This document shows, piece by piece, positions 42,275 through 50,248 of a DNA stretch of 64,000 nt; within the stretch, counting starts at the first letter, position 1; every line of letters starts with the position of its first letter. The stretch comes from RYN-230 sp963782185 (GTDB lineage: Bacteria; Actinomycetota; Actinomycetes; Streptosporangiales; Streptosporangiaceae). The notes below the pieces were generated by a model. The model was not told the origin of the DNA. It searched no databases and saw nothing but the letters and a program-made list of their open reading frames with translations. The stretch is taken from contig CAWAJB010000013.1 in the NCBI GenBank assembly GCA_963782185.1, positions 310,001 through 374,000 of the forward strand, written 5' to 3'. The position numbers were made by a program, and so were the translations under genes.

Positions 42275-43780
42275 TCACTTGGCCCGGGGCGCGAGGAGCG
42301 CGCCGGCTGGATCTGATGACGGCTGGCTCGCGGCCGCCGACGGGGCGGGGACGGCCTGGGCGTCCGCCGGGCGGCGCGCCCGGCGGACGGCCATGGCGGC
42401 CAGCGCGCCGATGACCGAGAACCCGGCCGCCGCAGCCAGGGCCGCGCGGTACCCGCTGGTCACCGCCGCGGGCCCGGCCAGACTACCGCTGGAGTTGAAG
42501 ATCGCGGTCGCGATCGCGATGCCGAACACCGCGCCGAACTGACGTAGCGTGTTCAGGATCGCCGACGCCTTGCCGAGCGCCGGCGGGTCGACGGCGTTCA
42601 GCGCGGCGGCCGGGATGGTCGGGATGGCCATCGACACGCCCACGCCCGCGATGATGAACGGCGCGAGGTACGCGGTGTAGCCCGAACCTGAGCCGGCCAG
42701 CACCATAATCCAGGCGAACCCGGTGGCCTGCAGCAGCAGGCCGGGAACCATCAGCAGACGGGCCCCGATCCGGTCCGACAGCGCGCCCGCGAGCGGCGCG
42801 ATCAGTAGCGGCGTCGCGGTCCATGGCAAGAAACGCAGGCCCGCCGTCAGCGGCGAGTCGCCCCAGCCGAGCTGGAAGAACTCGCTAGTCAGGAACGCGG
42901 CCGCGTAGATCGAGGCGCCCAGCAGGAAGACGGCGGCCACCGCGGCCGAGAAGCTGCGCACCCGGAACAGGCCGAGCGGGATCATCGGCTGCGGCGCCCG
43001 GGTCTCCCAGATGAGGAATCCGCCGAGGAGAACGGCGCCGAGCGGCAGCCCGGCCAGGACGTCGTTACTGGCCCAGCCCGCCTGCGAGCCCTGGACCAGG
43101 GCCCAGATCAAGGCGGCCGCGCCGGCCGACACCAGGGCCAGGCCGGGGACGTCGAGCCGGGCCCGCGGACCGCGGCTCTCGGTCAGCCACAGCCGGGCCC
43201 CGGCCACCGCCGCGATGCCGACCGGCACGTTCACCCAGAACACCCAGTGCCAGGACAGACCCTGGGTGACCGCCCCGCCGATCAGCGGGCCGGCCGCGAC
43301 GCCAAGACCGGAGATCCCGCCCCAGATCCCGATGATGGCGCCGCGCCGCGCCGGCGGGAACGCCGAGCTGAGAATGGTCAGGCTCAGCGGCGTGATGACC
43401 GCGGCGCCCAGCCCCTGCACAGCCCGGGCCATGATCAGCAGGCCGACGTCCGGCGCCAGCGCGCATGCCGCCGACGCCACGGTGAACAGCGCCAGACCCG
43501 CGGTGTAGACCCGCCTTCGGCCAAGCCGGTCGCCCAGGGCCGCGGCGGTGACGATGCCCGCCCCGAACGCCATGTTGTAGGCGTTGACCGTCCACTGCAG
43601 CGTGCTGAGGCTGCCGCCGAGCGAGCGGTGGATCGACGGCAGGGCGGTGACCACCACCAGCGCGTCGAGGACGACCATGAAGAACGCCACGGCGGTTACA
43701 GCCAGTGTCGTCGCCTGCCGCGCCGATGATGCGCGCGGCGAAGCGCTAGCTCCCGTGGTCATTTGCGTGCTGGCGGTCAT
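42275..43780 (-). CDS. MFS drug exporter, DHA2 (14-TM) family
   Basis: The 501-residue protein has VVLDALVVVTALPSIHRSLG in TM1, ALGDRLGRRRVYTAGLALFT (motif A), PLIGGAVTQGLSWHWVFWVN (motif C with the TM5 ending) and about 14 helices. DHA2 exporters extrude drugs by proton antiport. The start ATG at 43780 has TTGGAG seven bases upstream. The neighbouring YCII protein and ECF sigma factor suggest a stress-responsive locus, but no common operon is evident. Confidence 0.88.
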   Translation of the reverse strand: MTASTQMTTGASASPRASSARQATTLAVTAVAFFMVVLDALVVVTALPSIHRSLGGSLSTLQWTVNAYNMAFGAGIVTAAALGDRLGRRRVYTAGLALFTVASAACALAPDVGLLIMARAVQGLGAAVITPLSLTILSSAFPPARRGAIIGIWGGISGLGVAAGPLIGGAVTQGLSWHWVFWVNVPVGIAAVAGARLWLTESRGPRARLDVPGLALVSAGAAALIWALVQGSQAGWASNDVLAGLPLGAVLLGGFLIWETRAPQPMIPLGLFRVRSFSAAVAAVFLLGASIYAAAFLTSEFFQLGWGDSPLTAGLRFLPWTATPLLIAPLAGALSDRIGARLLMVPGLLLQATGFAWIMVLAGSGSGYTAYLAPFIIAGVGVSMAIPTIPAAALNAVDPPALGKASAILNTLRQFGAVFGIAIATAIFNSSGSLAGPAAVTSGYRAALAAAAGFSVIGALAAMAVRRARRPADAQAVPAPSAAASQPSSDPAGALLAPRAK

Positions 43781-43835
43781 CGGATGCTCCAATCAGTGCC
43801 TTGAACGCAAGGGGCGCCGCTCGACCGGGATGGCC

Positions 43836-44156
43836 TCAGCGTGGCTGGTCTCCGCCGCCGGCCCGGGGCGGCGCTTCGCCGAGCTGAGCGACCTCGACGC
43901 CGCCATCGCGGGTGAGGCTCGGGCAGCCCTTGGCCAGGGCCAGCGCCTCATCCAGGTCGGCGGCGTTGATCAGCGAGTAGCCGCCCAGCTGGGTGCCCGG
44001 ACCGCAGTTGCCGAGCGCGGCGGCCTCCAGGCCCGGCTTGCCGATGTCGGCGACGTGGCCGTCCATGCCGTCGAACCAGGACCTCCAGGCCTCGGCCGAC
44101 TCCGCGGTGCGGGTATAGCCGGGCGTCAGGCGGTAGGTGAAGACGAAGCTTGGCAT
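43836..44156 (-). CDS. YCII-related domain protein
   Basis: The 106-residue protein MPSFVFTYRLTPGYTRTAES contains AEAWRSWFDGMDGHVADIGK, GPGTQLGGYSLINAADLDEA and LALAKGCPSLTRDGGVEVA, the ferredoxin-like YCII/DGPF fold with a conserved G-G-Y-x-x-x-x-A-x-x-x-x-E-A-x-x-x-A. Such genes often accompany ECF sigma factors, here encoded divergently 176 bases away. AAAGGAG precedes the ATG. Confidence 0.82.
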   Translation of the reverse strand: MPSFVFTYRLTPGYTRTAESAEAWRSWFDGMDGHVADIGKPGLEAAALGNCGPGTQLGGYSLINAADLDEALALAKGCPSLTRDGGVEVAQLGEAPPRAGGGDQPR

Positions 44157-44332
44157 CGATCTGCTCCTTTGCTTGTGGCCGCAGCCTCTTCGCTGGCTGG
44201 GCCGGTCACTGGGGCAGACACCGGCCTCCCGGCAAAGTGGGCGGCCCCCGACCGCCCAGTTCACGGCGGCGGCGGTGTCGGTAACAGCGAGCGGATGTCC
44301 GCAGCGGGAGGCAGGGATGCGAGGGTGGAACC

Positions 44333-45337
44333 GTGAGCACAGAGCTGATCGACCGGGCCCGGACCGGGGACGAGACCGCGTTCCAGGAGCTAGTCGGCCC
44401 GTACCAGCGCGAGCTGCAGGTGCACTGCTACCGGATCCTCGGCTCGGTGGCCGACGCCGAGGACGCGCTGCAGGAGACCCTGGTCACCGCCTGGCGGAGC
44501 CTGCGGCAGTTCGAGGGGCGCGCGTCGGTCCGGACCTGGATGTACCGGATCGCAACTACCCGGTGCCTGAACATCCTGCGATCGGCCAGCCGGCGGCCCG
44601 CGATGACGCTACCGCAGGGAGTCCAGCCGCCGGAGCCGTCCCGGCTGGGCGAGGTGGTCTGGCTTGAGCCGTATCCGGATCTGCTGCTGGAGGAGCTTCC
44701 CGACGCGTCAGCCGGGCCGGAGGCCCGCTATGAGGCCAAGGAGGCAATGTCGCTGGCGTTCGTCACCGCGCTGCAGTTGCTGCCGCCGCGACAGCGCGCG
44801 GCCCTGATCTTGCGCGACGTCCTCGACTTCCCGGCCAGCGAGGTCGCGGGCATGCTCGAGACCACCGAGCAGTCAGTGACCAGCGTGCTCAAGCGGGCCC
44901 GGTCCACGCTGAGCCGCGAACTGCCGTCCGCCGACGAGGAGCCGCCGGCGGTCCCGAACTCGCCGACCGAGCGAGAGCTGATCGCCCGCATGGTCGAGGC
45001 GTTCGAGGCCGCCGACGTCAACGGCATCGTGGCGCTGATGACCGAGGACGCCTGGCTACGGATGCCGCCGGTGCCACTGGAGTACCAGGGCCGCCAGCCG
45101 ATCAGCGAGTTCTACACCACCGTGGCGTTCCGGCAGGGCCGCCGGTACCGGATGGTGCAGACCCGGGCCAACGGCCAGCCCGCCCTAGCGATCTACCTGC
45201 GCGACCCGGTCAACGGCGTCGCCAGGGCGTTCGGACTGCTCGTGCTCACGCTGACCGGCAACCGGGTCAGTGCGATGACGCGCTTCGACAACGCCGCGCT
45301 GCCCGCCTTCGGCCTGCCGCGCATACTGGCCGACTAG
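44333..45337 (+). CDS. ECF sigma factor with SnoaL-like C-terminal domain
   Basis: The 334-residue protein has sigma-2 (DETAFQELVGPYQRELQVHC YRILGSVADAEDALQETLV) in residues 10-75, sigma-4 (LQLLPPRQRAALILRDVLDF, VAGMLETTEQSVTSVLKRAR) at about 140-195, and a SnoaL/NTF2-like tail (RMVEAFEAADVNGIVALMTE to the end). This is the SigG/SigJ-like architecture in which the C-terminal domain takes the place of a separate anti-sigma factor. The GTG start follows closely after a GGGAGG stretch. The promoter targets are unknown; the divergent YCII gene is a candidate. Confidence 0.9.
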   Translation: MSTELIDRARTGDETAFQELVGPYQRELQVHCYRILGSVADAEDALQETLVTAWRSLRQFEGRASVRTWMYRIATTRCLNILRSASRRPAMTLPQGVQPPEPSRLGEVVWLEPYPDLLLEELPDASAGPEARYEAKEAMSLAFVTALQLLPPRQRAALILRDVLDFPASEVAGMLETTEQSVTSVLKRARSTLSRELPSADEEPPAVPNSPTERELIARMVEAFEAADVNGIVALMTEDAWLRMPPVPLEYQGRQPISEFYTTVAFRQGRRYRMVQTRANGQPALAIYLRDPVNGVARAFGLLVLTLTGNRVSAMTRFDNAALPAFGLPRILAD

Positions 45338-45404
45338 AGCATGCCTCGTAGATCTTGCCTGGTGTTTCGGTTTGGATTGCAGCGTGGAGACGAGCGGCTG
45401 CGCA

Positions 45405-45480
45405 GCCATGACCTGACGGATGCGGAGTGGGCGCGGCTGGGCCGTTGCCGGCTCGTCCGCGGCAGAGGCACCGGTGGAGT
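45405..45480 (+). pseudogene. IS5-type transposase N-terminal scrap
   Basis: The frame reads SHDLTDAEWARLGRCRLVRG RGTGG. D-L-T-D-A-E-W-A-R-L opens the DUF4096 domain of IS5-type transposases, and the G-R-G follows in the right place. Nothing else of the element is visible. Confidence 0.5.
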
Positions 45481-45718
45481 GCACGGCCGAGTCCCGTGCG
45501 CCGCGGCGCGCCTAGTTCCTCACGTGGCGCAGCAGCGCTCCGGCAGGCGCGGCTCCTGGGGGTGGACCGGACCGCCAGGACAGCCAGCACAGCTGGACTA
45601 CTTGCAAATGCGGCAACAGTCACGGGCAGGAATGGCCCTCCAGGCGGGCCGGGCAGTGACCAGGTGGCAAGCGTCACGGGACCGATGACGCGCGGATTTG
45701 CGCAGGTGACAGGCTGGC

Positions 45719-45830
45719 CAGCGCCTGGAAGCCGACGTCGTGCCAGCAGCCATAGCCGGGGGAAGATGCCCGGTCCGAACACGTATACGGCGGCCCGACC
45801 GGCCGCCGTTGCTGTACTTTCCTGCTGTAC
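45719..45830 (+). repeat. Dispersed about 110-bp repeat, copy B
   Basis: This matches copy A at 23532-23640 in the same orientation. The final part, TTGCTGTACTTTCCTGCTGTAC, recurs a third time as a short piece at 45992-46013. All lie in the gene-free stretch 45338-46344. Confidence 0.75.
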
Positions 45831-45866
45831 TGCCTGTTCGATTCGTTCGAATTTCGCATCTGACCA

Positions 45867-45906
45867 GGTGGAGCTAAGCGGGATCGAACCGCTGACCTCT
45901 TGCATC
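45867..45906 (-). other. tRNA-Ala 3' fragment, probable attachment-site remnant
   Basis: Read on the minus strand, the segment runs from TGCAAGAGGTCAG through the T-arm GGTTCGATCCC to GCTTAGCTCCACC. That is the anticodon-stem 3' side, T-arm and acceptor 3' strand of a tRNA-Ala(TGC). The 5' half is absent, so it is not a functional tRNA. Such 3' halves are what integrative elements carry as attachment sites. Confidence 0.75.
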
Positions 45907-46038
45907 ATCTGGCGGCAGCACGTCCACCCGCGTATCCCTGTGCAGGTCACCGTCCTCACACGTCCCAGCAAGTCCGCCCGCGTCCGGGTGAGTTGCTGTA
46001 CTTCCGTGCTGTACCGCTCCCCTCTCTGGCGGAGGCAT

Positions 46039-46252
46039 CAGCCGTGCCCGAGATGAACGCCTGACCAGCGGTAAACCTGCACCTGAGGCTACCGGTGCGT
46101 GCTGCCTGGCGCACCGCCGATCCGACTGAGCAGGGCTCAGAAGCTAGGCGCTCGGCACTCCCCCACCCCCGGGCCAGGCAGGCCGGCAACCGTCAACTTG
46201 GCCGGCTCAAAGGAGAGCCCGCCGGGCACTTCCCCGGGCCGCACAGCAACTT
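46039..46252 (+). repeat. Dispersed about 200-bp repeat, copy 1
   Basis: CAGCCGTGCCCGAGATG to CACAGCAACTT is present again at 59063-59258 in the same orientation. By eye identity is above 90%, apart from one 17-base gap near the start. Both copies keep the hairpin CGGTGCG-N10-CGCACCG (46093-46116 here) and the small palindrome GCCCGCCGGGC. Neither copy encodes a recognisable protein. Confidence 0.85.
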
Positions 46253-46344
46253 TTCCGTACTGCCCGCGCGAGGAGTTCCGATGAGTTCAGCCCTGCCCGC
46301 TGCGGGCGGTCGGCGTATTGTCAGCTGATCGCCGGGATGGCTCT

Positions 46345-47145
46345 TTACGGGCCTGGCGGGTCGGGCCCGTTTTCATGCTGGTCTTGCCTCCTTGCCTGGC
46401 GTTCGGGCACAGAGACGCCGACCGGTCGTGCGGCCCTTGCGGGTAGCCGGCCTGTCCGCAGCCGCTGGAGCTCGCCTACCACCAAGGCGGTCACCAGGGC
46501 GCATGATGTTCCGAGAAAGATCCCGGCGGCAGCGTCGGATAGCCAATGCGCGCCCAGGTAGGCGCGCGAAAGTCCCATCAGGATCGAGAACACCACAGCG
46601 GCCGCTGCCCACCAGGCGCGGCGCCTGCCGGCGGGAACCAGAGCGATGACCGCGGCGACGGCAGTGACCGACGCGGCAACTGCGTGCCCGGAGGGGAACG
46701 AGGCGCCGCTCGTCGCCACGAGCGGCGCTGGCGGCCGGGCCCGGCTGTAGATCCCTTTCAGCAGGCCGATCAGCACCTCCGATATGACCATGGCGGCGGC
46801 GAACGCGGCCAGATGCCACCACCAGCGCCGGAGGGCAAGGAGGCCGGCGATCGCGATCCGCACCGGCAGCGTGACGTATTCGTGCCCGACGACGTTGAAG
46901 ACCTTGGCGATCGCGGTGAGCGGCGTCACCCGGCCGGAGATCATCAGCCGCAGCCAGGCGTCGTCCAGCCGCTGGACGCTGGCCAGCGTCCAGCGGACAC
47001 CGACTGCGGCGAAGGCGCAGGCCGTGAGCGCCACCACCACGGCGGTGATGGCCGCGTCCCGCCCGGGGGCGGCGATAAGTGCGGGCTCTGCCTGTCCTGG
47101 CGCTCCAGGCCGGCTCAGCCGGAGCACGGGGCACCTCGCCCGCAC
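46345..47145 (-). CDS. PAP2 superfamily phosphatase
   Basis: This 266-residue membrane phosphatase has all three catalytic motifs: GLLKGIYSRARP (K-x6-R-P), ASFPSGHAVAAS (P-S-G-H) and GLSRAYLGAHWLSDAAAG (S-R-x5-H-x3-D), with about six TM helices. PAP2 enzymes remove phosphate from lipid phosphates such as undecaprenyl pyrophosphate, phosphatidate or PGP. The GTG start lies 31 bases inside the 3' end of the upstream kinase/PAP2 gene. It is the last cistron of the four-gene envelope operon. Confidence 0.88.
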   Translation of the reverse strand: MRARCPVLRLSRPGAPGQAEPALIAAPGRDAAITAVVVALTACAFAAVGVRWTLASVQRLDDAWLRLMISGRVTPLTAIAKVFNVVGHEYVTLPVRIAIAGLLALRRWWWHLAAFAAAMVISEVLIGLLKGIYSRARPPAPLVATSGASFPSGHAVAASVTAVAAVIALVPAGRRRAWWAAAAVVFSILMGLSRAYLGAHWLSDAAAGIFLGTSCALVTALVVGELQRLRTGRLPARAARPVGVSVPERQARRQDQHENGPDPPGP

Positions 47146-49301
47146 AGGGCAAGGCCTTCGGTGCGCTGGACGTGATGGACGAGCGATGACCGGGGCTGGA
47201 AGGAGAGGGCGCTGTCGGCGGCGGTGGCTAGCACGGGGGATGCGCCTGGGGTGAAGGTGAACCGGTAGGCGATGCAGCCGCCGGGAAAGGTGTAGAAGCG
47301 GAGGTCGGAGAACCGTGGGGCCAGGCTGAGCGGATGCTCGAACCGGCGCATGGCGGGCTGGTCGGAGGGGATCTGCTGGGCGCCCGAGGTGTCACAGGTG
47401 GCGGTCAGGGTGACAGTGATGGCAGCTGGTCCCGCGCGGTCGGAGTCCAGCCACAGGCTGGCCTTCCCGCTGGAAATGTCCGCGCCGCCAACACTCCAGC
47501 CAGAGGGGAGCGCGGCAAGGCAGGGCAGCCTGGCCGCTGACGGGACTGCCTGGGCGCTGAGAATTATCGAGTGGCCGGTGCCGCAGCTGGGGGCGGAGGC
47601 GCCCGGATTTTCGGCTGGGAAGAAGGCATGCACCCCCGCGAAGGTGGCGATGCCGATGACGAAGAGCATTCCGGTGGCCAGGCTCACCCGTCTGATGCTC
47701 CAGCGCTGCAGGACGATCGGCGGCCGCGGCGGGGCGAGGGCGCGGAATTCGCCGAGCAGATCGCGGGGGTCTCGTTTCATGAACGCGCGCAGCTGCGTCG
47801 GGCTGGCCACCCCCCGGGTGGCGGCAAACGCCTCAGCGAGCTCATCCGCGGTGAAGTAGGTCAGCGCCCGGCGGTAGACACGCTGCGGGTCGCTGCGCAC
47901 CGCGAGCACCAGCATCATGTTGCCCAGGTCGACCGCCTGGCGCCACGGCGACGGGCGCACCTGGGCGAAGGCCACGTCGATCAGCAGCAGTTCCCCGTCA
48001 CGCACCATGAGGTTGCCCGGCTTGATGTCGCGGTGGGCGATCCCGGCGTCCCACATCTTGCGGATCAGCCCCAGCCCCTGGTCAATCACCCCGTCGCCGA
48101 CCTCGGCCTCGCCGATCTCGACCGCGCCGGCGAAGAACTCGGTGACCAGCAGGTACTCACGCTCGGGGGTGATCTCGACAACGCCGTAGGGCCTGGCCGT
48201 GCGGACCCCGATGTCTTGCAGCAGGCGCAGGGCATAGTCCTCGTAGGTGACCAGGCGCCGCACCGTCTTGAACGGAGACTCGTCCTCCAGGGATCCGTAG
48301 AGGATGGTCCGTCCCAGCTTGTACCAGCGGTCGGCGCGGACGTGGCCCTTGGTGTAGAGCTTGGCGAACAGGTACTCATCCGGGCCGCCCTCGACCCGCA
48401 GCCGCAGCGGGGTGGAGCCCGCGGACGACTCGAGACCGACCGGCTTGATCTCGAGCACGGTAAGCCCAAGCTGGTCGTGCATGGCCTGGCGGATCGCCTC
48501 CCCCCGCCGGCCGGTGACGTCCACATGCGCGGTGCGGCCGCGCCGGTAGGCGACCGGGAACACTTCGTTGGGAGTGAAGAAGCGGAACGCGGTGACCGCG
48601 ATCGCCACGGCGAACGCCGCGCCGAGCAGCACATCGCCGGGGTGATCGACCCCCAGGTACAGGCGGGCGAGAGAGAACAGGGCGACCGCGGCGGCCACAA
48701 CCGCCTTGGTCCAGGTGCGGGGGCGGCCCGGCACCGCCAGGCAGTAGACGATGCCCATCAAGATGATCGTCAGGACCGCCACCGGGGGCGACCCCCCCGC
48801 ATACCCGGCCCAGCTGGTGATGATGGGCACGCCATACGGGCGTGGCCTGGACAGCCCTTCGTAGATCCACGTTCCGACGATCTCCAGGAAGAACAGGCTG
48901 CCCATGAACACCAACAGGTGCCGCCAGCGGCGGAAGATCATAATCAGGGCGACCACCGACAGGCCGAGCACGGTGACCCCCCAGCCGGTGCCCGCCACCT
49001 TGATCGCGTTGGCCACATCGGTCAGCCACGGCGTCCGTATCCCCGCCAGCTGGCGCAGCACCCACGTGCTGGCCCGATCATCGATCCGGAGCCACGGCGT
49101 GTGCTGCGAGGCCACGAAAGCCCCGGCCAGGACGATGGCCACGAGGACCAGCCACGCGGTGGTGGTGATGGTGATCGGGTGCGGCAGCGGCGGCGGCGCG
49201 CCGGTCGGGCGGCGCTGACGGCGGGTCTTGTGGACGGCCGGGCCAGGCGGCAAGCTGGCCGGGCCTTCCCCGCCGGCCAGGCGCCCGCCATTGTCACTCA
49301 A
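47115..49301 (-). CDS. Degenerate-PAP2 / kinase / extracytoplasmic-domain membrane protein
   Basis: The 728-residue protein has an N-terminal PAP2-like membrane domain (about 45-240) in which the P-S-G-H motif is replaced by GGSPPVA and the K of motif 1 is lost (IYEGLSRPRP); motif 3 survives as ARLYLGVDHPGDVL. A kinase-like domain at about 255-530 has a lysine strand YLFAKLY, catalytic loop AGIAHRDIKPGNLMV and LLLIDVAFAQV in the DFG position. A TM helix follows (LATGMLFVIGIATFAGVHAF), then a roughly 155-residue outside domain with several Cys. The TTG start overlaps the upstream stop. It is a conserved but poorly described actinobacterial architecture. Confidence 0.82.
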   Translation of the reverse strand: MSDNGGRLAGGEGPASLPPGPAVHKTRRQRRPTGAPPPLPHPITITTTAWLVLVAIVLAGAFVASQHTPWLRIDDRASTWVLRQLAGIRTPWLTDVANAIKVAGTGWGVTVLGLSVVALIMIFRRWRHLLVFMGSLFFLEIVGTWIYEGLSRPRPYGVPIITSWAGYAGGSPPVAVLTIILMGIVYCLAVPGRPRTWTKAVVAAAVALFSLARLYLGVDHPGDVLLGAAFAVAIAVTAFRFFTPNEVFPVAYRRGRTAHVDVTGRRGEAIRQAMHDQLGLTVLEIKPVGLESSAGSTPLRLRVEGGPDEYLFAKLYTKGHVRADRWYKLGRTILYGSLEDESPFKTVRRLVTYEDYALRLLQDIGVRTARPYGVVEITPEREYLLVTEFFAGAVEIGEAEVGDGVIDQGLGLIRKMWDAGIAHRDIKPGNLMVRDGELLLIDVAFAQVRPSPWRQAVDLGNMMLVLAVRSDPQRVYRRALTYFTADELAEAFAATRGVASPTQLRAFMKRDPRDLLGEFRALAPPRPPIVLQRWSIRRVSLATGMLFVIGIATFAGVHAFFPAENPGASAPSCGTGHSIILSAQAVPSAARLPCLAALPSGWSVGGADISSGKASLWLDSDRAGPAAITVTLTATCDTSGAQQIPSDQPAMRRFEHPLSLAPRFSDLRFYTFPGGCIAYRFTFTPGASPVLATAADSALSFQPRSSLVHHVQRTEGLALCGRGAPCSG

Positions 49302-50248
49302 CGCACCTCACCCCCCGCGAGAATCAGCCCGTGTGCGCGCAGCCAGCTGGCGGCCACCAGCCGGGGGTTCTGCCCCGCCAGCTCAACCCGCGCGTCGAGG
49401 ACACGCAGTGTGCCAGTGTCCAGGAGGGCCGACACCTTGTTGAGCACGGCGGCCAGGTGCGGGCCGTAGCGGGCGATGACCTTCCTGCGTACCAGGGGGG
49501 TGATGTTCTCGGCCGGCTGCAGCCCGCGATCGTCGGCCAGGACGGCGAGATGCCGGGCTGGGATGTCTGGATCGGTGGTGAACAGCAGCGCGGCGCCGAT
49601 GTACCCGGCCTCTAGGGCCTGCAGGGTCAGCGGCCCCCCGGCGTCGAGCGGGGTGAACGCCTTGAAGCGCAGCCCGTAGACCCGTTTCAGCCCCGGCAGG
49701 CAGTAGGCGCGTCCCGGGCATTCGGGCGGGCCGCCGAACATCAGGCGCGGCGCCACCCTGGCGAGGTCAGCGATCGATCGCAGCCGGTAGCGGGCCGCGG
49801 TCGCGGCGGTGACCACGATCGCGTTGGCGTCCTGCGCAGGAGCCGGGCGCGCCGCCACCAGCCCGCGGCCCGCCACCGATGCTGCCAGTGCCTTGTTGGC
49901 CGCCGCGGCGTTGGAGGTGGCGGATAGTCTTCCCAGGCTGAAAAACTCCAGCGCCGACCCCGCATACTCGGGCACCAGCTGGACCAGGCCGTCCACCAAT
50001 GCCGGGTCCACCACCTCGCGCGGGCCCAGGTTGGGCAGGATCCGGACCGGGAACTTGGCAGCCGCGAGGGCCTGCCCATAGATCTCGGCGAGCAGGACAC
50101 TCTCGGGGAAATCGAACGACCCGACTGTGATGACCGCGCCGTGCCGGCCGACCGCGGAGGAGACGTGACCGCCTGAGGAGGAGGTGCATGCTGACAGCGT
50201 GGCCGCCAGCCCAATGTAGGCCGCTATGAGCACCACGCGCGGTTTCAT
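49298..50248 (-). CDS. ProX/OsmF-like substrate-binding lipoprotein
   Basis: This 316-residue lipoprotein has lipobox L-S-A-C (Cys 21). The body is an OpuAC/ProX-type periplasmic binding fold: ITVGSFDFPESVLLAEIYGQ, then LGPREVVDPALVDGLVQLVP EYAGSALEFF, later LQALEAGYIGAALLFTTDPD and LAVLADDRGLQPAENITPLV. Relatives bind glycine betaine or other quaternary amines for an ABC transporter, but no permease or ATPase gene is nearby. Start and stop codons overlap both neighbours (ATGA and TTGA), so it is an integral cistron of the envelope operon. Confidence 0.85.
   Translation of the reverse strand: MKPRVVLIAAYIGLAATLSACTSSSGGHVSSAVGRHGAVITVGSFDFPESVLLAEIYGQALAAAKFPVRILPNLGPREVVDPALVDGLVQLVPEYAGSALEFFSLGRLSATSNAAAANKALAASVAGRGLVAARPAPAQDANAIVVTAATAARYRLRSIADLARVAPRLMFGGPPECPGRAYCLPGLKRVYGLRFKAFTPLDAGGPLTLQALEAGYIGAALLFTTDPDIPARHLAVLADDRGLQPAENITPLVRRKVIARYGPHLAAVLNKVSALLDTGTLRVLDARVELAGQNPRLVAASWLRAHGLILAGGEVR

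Noticed and set aside
45867..45906. A complete tRNA gene
   Set aside because: Only the 3' half is present. The D-arm and 5' acceptor strand do not follow, so I report an attachment-type remnant instead.
45267..45971. 234-codon minus-strand frame
   Set aside because: It crosses the tRNA fragment and the dispersed repeat. The short stretch similar to another frame near 23.6 kb reflects the repeated DNA, not a protein family.
46099..46284. Short plus-strand ORFs shared by the two 200-bp repeat copies
   Set aside because: The two ORFs diverge in frame after about 25 codons because of an indel, so the conservation is at DNA level.
46350..46374. Rho-independent terminator (GGGCC/GGGCCC stem followed by TTTT)
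   Set aside because: It lies inside the 3' coding end of the PAP2 gene and is oriented for the plus strand, where no gene precedes it closely; the stem is imperfect.
47571..49469. 632-codon open frame on the plus strand
   Set aside because: It is antisense to the PAP2/kinase gene, rich in Arg/Gly/His/Gln with no domain, while the minus strand has clear conserved motifs. Long antisense frames are expected at this GC content.
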